Source: an uncultured Alphaproteobacteria bacterium (GTDB lineage Bacteria; Pseudomonadota; Alphaproteobacteria; Micavibrionales; Micavibrionaceae). From it: DNA of 7,861 bases. The position numbers and the translations under genes are program-made. Shown here piece after piece: positions 1 to 4,873 of this stretch. Position 1 is the first letter of the stretch. Every line of letters begins with the position of its first letter. Under the pieces are notes generated by a model, which was not told the DNA's origin, did no database searches, and worked only from the letters and a program-made list of their open reading frames with translations. The stretch is taken from the NCBI GenBank assembly GCA_937124505.1, contig CAKZKV010000231.1, positions 1-7,861 of the forward strand, written 5' to 3'.

Positions 1-272
1 CCTGGCGCGTGAGAGTTGATATGGGACTTGATATCAATCCGGTCAAAAAGGCCGATTTTTTGTTCAACTTCCTGTTTGAGTGCGTCGAGATCGTTCAGAA
101 GATCAAACAGAGACGAACCGGGAGTATTGTGTTTTTCGGCATGCGCACGAGGACATGTTTCAATGACCAAAACACTTTCTCTGTGCGAAGCGTCTGTCTG
201 CTCCGTCTTTAAATAAAGCTCATTGACAAGCGGGTGGCTGATGCCGCGAATCCGTTTTGGAAGGTCTAACAT
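1..272 (-). CDS. Unrecognised protein, 5' part only (runs off left edge)
   Basis: I do not recognise this gene. An open frame starts at ATG 272 and stays open for 90 codons to the window edge, so the C-terminus is missing. The start is well supported: an AAAAGGAAAA Shine-Dalgarno stretch lies just upstream. The visible protein begins MLDLPKRIRG, is soluble-looking with no signal peptide or membrane span, and from about residue 56 has a charged heptad-like stretch (LFDLLNDLDALKQEVEQKIG) that could be helical or coiled coil. It follows, on the same strand, the response regulator and the small membrane ORFs, but it has its own promoter region with a four-repeat operator at 350-388 nearly identical to the one before the sigma gene. 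That suggests it is a co-regulated target. Function unknown. Confidence 0.72.
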   Translation of the reverse strand, partial: MLDLPKRIRGISHPLVNELYLKTEQTDASHRESVLVIETCPRAHAEKHNTPGSSLFDLLNDLDALKQEVEQKIGLFDRIDIKSHINSHAP

Positions 273-312
273 CTGATTTTCCTTTTGTTAGTTTTGTTCC
301 GTCTATGAAATT

Positions 313-318
313 AGAATA
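313..318 (-). promoter_or_regulatory. Candidate -10 element of the left-edge gene
   Basis: TATTCT on the minus strand, preceded directly by GCCC, about 40 bp upstream of ATG 272. No good TTGACA -35 is present at 17 bp (ATGACA is 15 bp away), as expected for an activator-dependent promoter. The first base is 33 bp from the last CAAA repeat of the operator at 350-388. The same distance and the same GCCCTA context occur before the sigma gene. Confidence 0.5.
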
Positions 319-349
319 GGGCGATTCTGTTACTGTCATACGTCTGTTT

Positions 350-388
350 TGTTTCCGTTTTGAAATAGTTTGTTTCGATTTTGTAACA
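350..388 (-). promoter_or_regulatory. Four-repeat operator-like site, copy 2
   Basis: Read on the minus strand, the site starts TGTTACAAAA and has CAAA-type half-sites whose C residues fall at 383, 372, 362 and 351, giving spacings of 11, 10 and 11 bp. All four face one side of the helix. Over its first 32 bases it differs from the site at 1546-1584 at only three positions. OmpR/PhoB-family regulators typically bind tandem repeats with about 11-bp spacing, so the response regulator at 807-1526 is the natural candidate ligand. That link is inference. The site points at the gene starting at 272. Confidence 0.65.
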
Positions 389-416
389 GTGAAAAAGAGT
401 GTGTTCATAATCCGCT

Positions 417-488
417 CTACAGCAACAGATACATCAACACGATGACGGGAAGCGGCACACAGAGAAGCCATAACAAAAGTGCTTTCAC
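417..488 (-). CDS. 23-aa hydrophobic membrane peptide
   Basis: A 23-codon ORF starting at GTG 488 and ending TAG at 417. After a single lysine it is almost wholly hydrophobic (ALLLWLLCVPLPVIVLMYL), enough for one membrane span with a central PLP kink. The start GTG overlaps the stop of the 57-aa ORF as GTGA, and AGGAAG lies 7 bases upstream, a good ribosome binding site inside the preceding gene. Translation is therefore probably coupled. I know no named family for it. It may act as an accessory peptide of a membrane complex or as a partner of the 57-aa protein, but nothing in the sequence proves it. It is easily missed by gene callers because of size and start codon. Confidence 0.5.
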   Translation of the reverse strand: MKALLLWLLCVPLPVIVLMYLLL

Positions 489-658
489 GAAGAAACTTCC
501 TGTGCTGTTATTTGTGTCTCATCAAAAACGGTTTTATGAGGGAGAGTCTCCGCGCTGTATTGCGATTGTATAAATTCATTGGATGAGTGAATAAACAGCA
601 GTCCCACAAAACCTGCCAGAAGTAACAAAAAAAGAAGCAGAAGGGAGGCGTTATTCAT
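485..658 (-). CDS. 57-aa single-span small membrane protein
   Basis: The ORF starts at ATG 658, with AAGGGAG upstream at 9-bp spacing, and ends TGA at 485. Residues 4-24 form a strongly hydrophobic leucine-rich span (SLLLLFLLLLAGFVGLLFIH), followed by a polar tail of about 33 residues rich in S, T, Q and E. There is no cleavage motif of the AXA kind and no lipobox cysteine, so a membrane-anchored protein is more likely than a secreted one. The start overlaps the stop of a 17-codon leader ORF as ATGA, and its stop overlaps the next tiny ORF as GTGA. A stress-type ECF promoter lies about 90 bp upstream of its ATG. Family not recognised. The good ribosome binding site, clean overlaps and promoter make it a real gene despite its size. 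Confidence 0.72.
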   Translation of the reverse strand: MNNASLLLLFLLLLAGFVGLLFIHSSNEFIQSQYSAETLPHKTVFDETQITAQEVSS

Positions 659-708
659 TTGGATGAACTCCCTTCATGAGTTGCAGATGCTGTAATGTAT
701 AGCGACAT
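655..708 (-). CDS. 17-codon leader ORF overlapping the small membrane gene
   Basis: ATG 708 opens a 17-codon frame (MSLYITASATHEGSSSK) closing at TGA 655, which overlaps the ATG of the 57-aa gene as ATGA. AAGGGG stands 9 bases before this ATG, a stronger ribosome binding site than many real genes here have. An in-frame ATG at 741 would give 28 codons but falls at the predicted transcription start. The peptide is polar, with no membrane span, so its role could be translational coupling to the genes behind it rather than a function of the product. No run of rare or single-amino-acid codons suggests an attenuator. Confidence 0.35.
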   Translation of the reverse strand: MSLYITASATHEGSSSK

Positions 709-747
709 CAATATACACCCCTTTTTCTTAACAAGAATCATCGTTAG

Positions 748-772
748 AACGCCCGGACGAGCGCAAAGTTCC
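748..772 (-). promoter_or_regulatory. EcfG-type general stress promoter (GGAAC-N16-CGTT)
   Basis: On the minus strand GGAAC (772-768) is followed after 16 bp by CGTT (751-748). This matches the promoter form recognised by EcfG/SigT sigma factors of the alphaproteobacterial general stress response (GGAAC-N16-17-CGTT). It lies in the gap after the response regulator and faces the three small ORFs. The predicted transcript would begin near 741. Scanning every GGAAC in the window on both strands, I found the full pattern only here and at 4579-4605, both intergenic and both correctly oriented before a gene. Confidence 0.8.
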
Positions 773-806
773 ACAAAAAGGAATAAAAAAAGCGAAAGAG
801 GGGGGC

Positions 807-1526
807 TTACTTCTGCACGTCCCCTGAAAACATATATCCGACACCGCGAATGGTCTTAATCATCTGGCCGTCTTCATCATTCAGCTTCTTGCGTAGCCGT
901 GCGATCTGAATGTCTATGGCGCGATCATACACGTCATATTCCCCGTCGCGGGTCAGGTCAAAAAGCCTTTCGCGGCTCAGGGCGCGGTTGGAGGAGAGGA
1001 TCAGCGCTTCCAGAAGTTTAAACTCGCCCGTGGTCAGGGCGGCGAAGTTGTTTCCGGGATCATAAAGCTGGTATTGGGTCCGGTCCAGAACCCAGCCGTC
1101 ACCAAATATAATCTTTTCCGGGGTCTCATTTGCATTGGCAGCGTTGTTTTGTGCTGCCGGTTGGCTGCGGCGCATCACGGCTTTGATCCGCGCCGCCAGT
1201 TCCCGCATTTCAAACGGCTTGGTCATATAGTCGTCGGCGCCCATTTCCAGGCAGACGATCTTTTCGGTGGTATCGCTTTTGCCGGAAATCACGATAATCG
1301 GTGCGTTGGTTTTGGCACGGAATTGCGGAATAAGCGTAAGCCCTTCCCCGTCCGGCAAGACCAGATCCAGAAGGATGGCATCCAGCGTTCCGCCGTTTGT
1401 CTTGTCAAGAGCGGTACTGACATTCCCGGCAGAAAGAATGTTATATCCCTCATCCTCCAGATATTGGCGGATGACAGTCTGAAGGTTCTGGTCGTCATCG
1501 ACAGATAATACGGTTCCTCTTTTCAT
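807..1526 (-). CDS. OmpR/PhoB-family response regulator
   Basis: A 239-aa two-component response regulator. The receiver domain (about 4-118) has the acidic pocket D10-D12, phosphoacceptor D54 in LLDLVLPDG, switch residue S81 and conserved K103 in TKPF. An Ala/Asn-rich linker (about 121-135) leads to a winged-helix DNA-binding domain (about 137-235), with the LTTGEFKLLEAL entry, a recognition helix near DRAIDIQIARLRKKL and the closing TIRGVGYMF wing. The protein is full length for the family. No cognate kinase gene is adjacent; the hybrid kinase at 2153-4405 ends in its own receiver and would need a phosphotransfer protein. The start ATG 1526 has only a weak ribosome site (GGTG). A repeated operator begins 20 bp upstream of this start, so autoregulation is likely. 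Specific pathway unknown. Confidence 0.93.
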   Translation of the reverse strand: MKRGTVLSVDDDQNLQTVIRQYLEDEGYNILSAGNVSTALDKTNGGTLDAILLDLVLPDGEGLTLIPQFRAKTNAPIIVISGKSDTTEKIVCLEMGADDYMTKPFEMRELAARIKAVMRRSQPAAQNNAANANETPEKIIFGDGWVLDRTQYQLYDPGNNFAALTTGEFKLLEALILSSNRALSRERLFDLTRDGEYDVYDRAIDIQIARLRKKLNDEDGQMIKTIRGVGYMFSGDVQK

Positions 1527-1545
1527 AGGCGCACCATACCCGGGT

Positions 1546-1584
1546 TGTTACAAAAATGAAACAAACTTTTTCAAAACTGTTACG
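1546..1584 (+). promoter_or_regulatory. Four-repeat operator-like site, copy 1
   Basis: In the divergent gap between the response regulator and the sigma gene, TGTTACAAAA opens a run of half-sites whose key C residues are at 1551, 1562, 1572 and 1583 (11, 10 and 11 bp apart). The second and third repeats read GAAACAAAC and TTTCAAAAC. It matches the site at 350-388 at 29 of the first 32 bases. The placement suits activation of the sigma gene and, because it ends only 20 bp from the regulator's start codon, repression or autocontrol of the regulator. Binding by the response regulator is inferred from family behaviour and proximity. Confidence 0.65.
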
Positions 1585-1615
1585 CGGATGACAAAACGGA
1601 GAAACGTGAGTGCCC

Positions 1616-1621
1616 TAGATT
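1616..1621 (+). promoter_or_regulatory. Candidate -10 element of the sigma gene
   Basis: TAGATT, preceded by GCCC, 32 bp before the chosen sigma start at 1653. The first base is 33 bp from the last operator repeat, exactly as at the left-edge gene. No convincing -35 is visible, consistent with activator-dependent transcription. No GGAAC/CGTT promoter precedes this gene, so the sigma factor does not appear to drive itself directly by that route. Confidence 0.45.
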
Positions 1622-1652
1622 TGAACATGTAAGACAAATGAAAGGACATATA

Positions 1653-2156
1653 ATGTTTACACATACAGCTCTTCTTCAGGAAACAGACCACCTGAAACGC
1701 TTTGCGCTTCGGCTGACACAAAATATTTCTGATGCAGAAGATCTCTTACAGGCAACTCTTCTGAGAGCGTTGGAAAAAAAACATCTTTTTATTAAAGGGA
1801 GCAACCTGTTCAGCTGGACGTCCCGCATGATGTATAATCTGTTTGTCTCAGGTTACCGCAGAAAAGTAAAATTTGAGTCACAATATGACCCGGAACCAGT
1901 GTTGCAACAGCAAAAAGTTCCACCGGTACAAGACATAAAGATGGAAGTTCTGGAAGTGGACGAGGCGATGAGAACGCTCTCCGATCAGCATAAGGAAATT
2001 TTGATTATGATTTGTGTGAAAGAAATGCCCTATGCGGAGGTGGCTAAAATCCTGAATATCCCTGTCGGGACTGTCAGATCAAGATTATCACGCGCCCGGC
2101 AAAGTCTTTCTGATGCGATGAGCAATCATAACAATAATTACAAAATGGCAGCTTAA
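1653..2156 (+). CDS. ECF RNA polymerase sigma factor, EcfG-like
   Basis: A 167-aa group 4 sigma factor that should direct RNA polymerase to stress promoters. Region 2 (about 10-72) contains the DAEDLLQATLLRAL helix and GSNLFSWTSRMMYNLFVSGYRR, which resembles the GTNL-x-W-x-x-I-x-RN pattern of the EcfG group. Region 4 (about 100-155) contains LSDQHKEILIMICV and the helix-turn-helix YAEVAKILNIPVGTVRSRLSRAR. I choose ATG 1653 over the in-frame ATG 1638 because AAAGGA lies 6 bp before it, while 1638 has no ribosome site. The two promoters in this window of EcfG form make the assignment attractive but circumstantial. No PhyR is seen here. The last codons lie in the palindrome shared with the convergent kinase gene. 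Confidence 0.9.
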   Translation: MFTHTALLQETDHLKRFALRLTQNISDAEDLLQATLLRALEKKHLFIKGSNLFSWTSRMMYNLFVSGYRRKVKFESQYDPEPVLQQQKVPPVQDIKMEVLEVDEAMRTLSDQHKEILIMICVKEMPYAEVAKILNIPVGTVRSRLSRARQSLSDAMSNHNNNYKMAA

Positions 2157-2167
2157 GCTGCCATTTT
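2142..2167. terminator. Bidirectional terminator palindrome shared by two stop codons
   Basis: A perfect 26-bp palindrome with arms AAAATGGCAGCTT / AAGCTGCCATTTT, centred between 2154 and 2155. As RNA it gives an 11-bp stem with a UUAA loop. A run of seven T follows on the plus strand (2164-2170), and an A/T-rich tail follows on the minus side. The stop codons of the sigma gene (2154-2156) and the kinase gene (2155-2153) both fall in the loop, so both proteins end in KMAA encoded by the two arms. Confidence 0.85.
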
Positions 2168-4405
2168 TTTGGGGTCGAGATAATGCAGGATTTCTTTCTT
2201 TAAATCAGCTTCGACAATCGGTTTCGGCAGGTAAGCATCCATTCCGGCGGCAATACATTTATCCTTATCACCAACCAGAGCGTGAGCCGTCATCCCAATA
2301 ATAGGCGTGTGGTCTAGCTTTTGCTTTTTTTCCAGCTTGCGTATTTTTTCGGTTGCGGTAAAGCCGTCCATTTCCGGCATCTGGATATCCATCAGAATAA
2401 TGTCATAGTGGTTTTTACTCCACAGATCCAGCGCCTCCACGCCTGTTTTGGCAACATCATATGACAGGCCGATATCGTCAAGAATATAGCCAATCACCAC
2501 GACATTCCCGGCATAGTCTTCGACCAGCAGGATTTTTGTCTCATTTTGCAGGGAGGCCTGAATTTTGCTGTTCAGTTTTTTATTCAGGTTTTTGGCTGTT
2601 GCTTTTTTCGCTTTAACCTTTTCAATTTTTTGCGGGATCAGAAGTGTAAAGCTGGAGCCTTTGCCAACCTCACTGCTTAGGAAAATATTCCCGCCCATCA
2701 ATTGTGCCAGATTTCGTGAAATTGGCAGGCCCAGGCCTGTTCCGCCATATTTACGGGAGACGGTGTTGTCCGCCTGTTTGAAGCGCTCAAAAATAAGGTC
2801 AAAGTTTTCAGGGGCAATGCCGATGCCTGTATCGGACACATCAATGCGCAAAAACTCCTCGTTATTACAATCTTCAAATGACGCCTTGACCTTGACGCTT
2901 CCCTTATCTGTGAATTTCAGACCGTTACTGATCAGGTTCACCAGAATTTGCCGCAGGCGGATCGGGTCTCCATAAAAATCATTGTCCTTGATCTGCGAAT
3001 AATCAAAAACAAAACTGACGCCTTTTTCATCGGCACGCAGGGACATCATGCTGGTCACTTCCTCGAAAATGTCTTCCAGATCAAACGTCATTTCCTCCAG
3101 TTCAAGTTCGCCACTTTCAATCTTTGAGAAATCAAGAATATCATTGACCAGTTCTTTCAGGACAAAACTGCTGGCCTGAAGGGTTTTGACGACTTCTTTT
3201 TGTCTGTGGTCCAGATTGTCCTGATTGCGTGTCAGAATTTCGGCAATACCGCTAATGGCTGTTAACGGTGTGCGGATTTCATGGCTCATATGGGCCAGAA
3301 AATCACTCTTGGCACGGTTGGCGGCCTCGGCTTCATTTTTTTCCGCTTCCAGTCTTTTCTGCGTGTTGACAAGATGGGTGATGTCCGTATGCGCCCCGAC
3401 CATTCTGTAAGGCTTACCGCTTTTATCAAACAGGGCCTTGGCACGGGATTGCACCCACAGCCAGCGCCCATTTTCATGCTTCATGCGAAATCCCTGTGTA
3501 AATTCCGTCAGACGCCCAGCAAGATAATCGTCCACACATTTCCAGACGCGTTTCAGGTCTTCTTTATGGATCAGGTCTTTTAATTTATCAATCGTGTCTG
3601 TGGCCGCATCGTCGTCATAGCCCAGCATGCCAAAGAACTGTCTGGAGTAAAAAACTTTGTTATGTTTGATATCCCAGTCAAAAATTCCGTCCTGCGTTCC
3701 CTCCATGGCCAGTGACAGTCTTTCTTCCGTGTCTTGAAGGGAGGCTTCTATACGTGTACGTTTGCGTTGGGCGTTAAGCAGGTAGGCATTGAATGTGAGT
3801 AGCAGAGTCGTTGTAATAATAATACCCAGCATAAGTGTGTAAAAATATTCACTCTTTTTATTTTCCAGTGTCTGAACACGCTCGTTCAGCATGGTATAGG
3901 CTTCTTTTAAAATGGCACCGTTAATGCGTGTAATGTTATTCCTGAAGTTGTTGACGGCTTCGACATCTTTGAGGATTTCAACATTATTCGTTGTTGTTTC
4001 TTCTTCTGTCAGGGGTTCTTTAACCTGTGTCCGGCTTTCAAGTTTTGTAGAAAACTCTCCGAAATAATTCCTGATCTCGTCCAGACGGCTCTGCTGGGAG
4101 GGCTCTTCGCTCGTCAGGGCGCTGAGTTCTGCGATGTGTTCGGAAACATTGGCTTTTTTATCTTCATATTCTTTGAGAAACAGGTCGTCATTTGTCAGCA
4201 GATACCCACGATGGGCGGCCAGCATGCCCTCCACGAATGATGAAAGTTCCTCTGCTTTGATGATCACATTATGGGTCTGCTGAACCAGGTTTCCTGTTTT
4301 ATTCAGTGACCGTTCCCCCGCAACCAGCCCATAGATCAGGCTGCTTGCACAGAAGATCAAAAGGATTACAAATATAATGTAATTACGGATAAATACATTA
4401 TCCAT
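2153..4405 (-). CDS. Membrane hybrid sensor histidine kinase (CHASE3-PAS-HisKA-HATPase-REC)
   Basis: A 750-aa inner-membrane sensor kinase. Positions below count from an upstream TTG at 4423; subtract 6 for the start used here. Span 1 is about 14-34. A mostly helical periplasmic region (about 38-190) with HRGYLLTND is typical of CHASE3. Span 2 is about 195-216. A PAS/PAC domain (about 232-350) includes WLWVQSRAKALFD and VGAHTDIT. HisKA carries H381 in HMSHEIRTPL. HATPase has the N box NLISNGLKF, DTGIGI, FERFKQAD and GGTGLGL. The C-terminal receiver has E635/D636, phosphoacceptor D679 in ILMDIQMPEMDG, T712 and K733. ATG 4405 is preferred because AGGA lies 9 bp before it. There is no Hpt domain, so output must pass through an unlinked phosphotransfer protein or be held back by the receiver. 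The ligand is unknown. Confidence 0.93.
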   Translation of the reverse strand: MDNVFIRNYIIFVILLIFCASSLIYGLVAGERSLNKTGNLVQQTHNVIIKAEELSSFVEGMLAAHRGYLLTNDDLFLKEYEDKKANVSEHIAELSALTSEEPSQQSRLDEIRNYFGEFSTKLESRTQVKEPLTEEETTTNNVEILKDVEAVNNFRNNITRINGAILKEAYTMLNERVQTLENKKSEYFYTLMLGIIITTTLLLTFNAYLLNAQRKRTRIEASLQDTEERLSLAMEGTQDGIFDWDIKHNKVFYSRQFFGMLGYDDDAATDTIDKLKDLIHKEDLKRVWKCVDDYLAGRLTEFTQGFRMKHENGRWLWVQSRAKALFDKSGKPYRMVGAHTDITHLVNTQKRLEAEKNEAEAANRAKSDFLAHMSHEIRTPLTAISGIAEILTRNQDNLDHRQKEVVKTLQASSFVLKELVNDILDFSKIESGELELEEMTFDLEDIFEEVTSMMSLRADEKGVSFVFDYSQIKDNDFYGDPIRLRQILVNLISNGLKFTDKGSVKVKASFEDCNNEEFLRIDVSDTGIGIAPENFDLIFERFKQADNTVSRKYGGTGLGLPISRNLAQLMGGNIFLSSEVGKGSSFTLLIPQKIEKVKAKKATAKNLNKKLNSKIQASLQNETKILLVEDYAGNVVVIGYILDDIGLSYDVAKTGVEALDLWSKNHYDIILMDIQMPEMDGFTATEKIRKLEKKQKLDHTPIIGMTAHALVGDKDKCIAAGMDAYLPKPIVEADLKKEILHYLDPKKMAA

Positions 4406-4578
4406 GCATAAGATTCCTATCAATAATTCTAAACGCTACAACATATCTTAATACTTTTACAAAATCCAACAAAAAGGGTTCGGTTTCTGCGGCTTTCTCT
4501 GGTATCCGTGTTTTTGAAAATTTGCCCATTCATGTCCTTACGATTTTAATGCAAGAATGGTTCCAGATTTTCAGGACA
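4406..4578. other. Divergent intergenic region upstream of the kinase
   Basis: Between the kinase start and the stress promoter I see no gene. On the minus strand TTGTTG, 16 bp, TAAGAT is a modest sigma-70-like promoter candidate for the kinase. On the plus strand TTACAAAATC around 4457-4466, followed by CAACAAAAA, has two CAAA half-sites (C at 4460 and 4470). It faintly recalls the four-repeat operators, but the later repeats are absent. Both calls are weak. Confidence 0.25.
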
Positions 4579-4605
4579 GGAACTTTTGACGGTTTCCATG
4601 CGTTT
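4579..4605 (+). promoter_or_regulatory. EcfG-type general stress promoter (GGAAC-N17-CGTTT)
   Basis: GGAAC at 4579-4583 and CGTTT at 4601-4605, separated by 17 bp, match the alphaproteobacterial EcfG promoter form. Transcription would start near 4612 and give a leader of about 55 bases before the start chosen for the anti-sigma-like gene. Together with 748-772, these are the only two full matches I found. Confidence 0.8.
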
Positions 4606-4667
4606 ACCTGGCATACAACCCGCTTAAAAAAATGTTAGGCTGTCTAAATAAGGCAGGGCAAAAAAAG

Positions 4668-4847
4668 ATGATGAATGACATTATCAAAGATATCGATATC
4701 GAAGCGTTCATTGATAAAGAACTCAATGAAAAAGATGAGAAAGAAATCCTGATTCGTTTGGAGCAGGATGCAGCCAAACGCAAAGTTTACAGGAATATAT
4801 TCCGGCAGAAACTTCTTTTGAGAGAATGGTGGAAAAACCATATATAG
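4668..4847 (+). CDS. 59-aa anti-sigma-like helical protein
   Basis: A small acidic-basic helical protein with no membrane span. The stretch IDIEAFIDKELNEKDEKEI, followed by LEQDAAKRKVYRNIFRQKLLLREWW, follows the general layout of the cytoplasmic N-terminal domain of ECF anti-sigma factors (a 'lhaYvDgeL...R..ve..la.dp....r...y..q...lr' pattern) but stops before any transmembrane segment and lacks the zinc ligands of ZAS domains. It does not look like a standard NepR. ATG 4668 (or 4671) is chosen because AGGG lies 9 bp upstream; the in-frame ATG 4632 has no ribosome site. A stress-type promoter lies directly upstream, so it is probably made when the sigma factor is active, as expected for negative feedback. 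The target is inferred, not shown. Confidence 0.7.
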   Translation: MMNDIIKDIDIEAFIDKELNEKDEKEILIRLEQDAAKRKVYRNIFRQKLLLREWWKNHI

Positions 4848-4873
4848 GAAAGCCTGTGAAAAAGGAACGGCTG

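Noticed and set aside
220..471. 83-codon minus-strand ORF starting MASLCAASRH
   Set aside because: It overlaps the tiny hydrophobic ORF, the operator and the start of the left-edge gene in another frame, has no good ribosome site, and has a composition unlike a protein.
370..573. 67-codon plus-strand ORF
   Set aside because: It runs antisense through the operator and both small membrane ORFs, with no ribosome site or recognisable features.
783..806. Terminator after the response regulator
   Set aside because: Only a 4-bp AAGC/GCTT stem before a T run on the minus strand; too weak to call.
1557..1583. GAAAC-N16-GTTA as an EcfG promoter before the sigma gene
   Set aside because: Both elements deviate from GGAAC and CGTT, and the bases are better explained by the repeat operator shared with 350-388.
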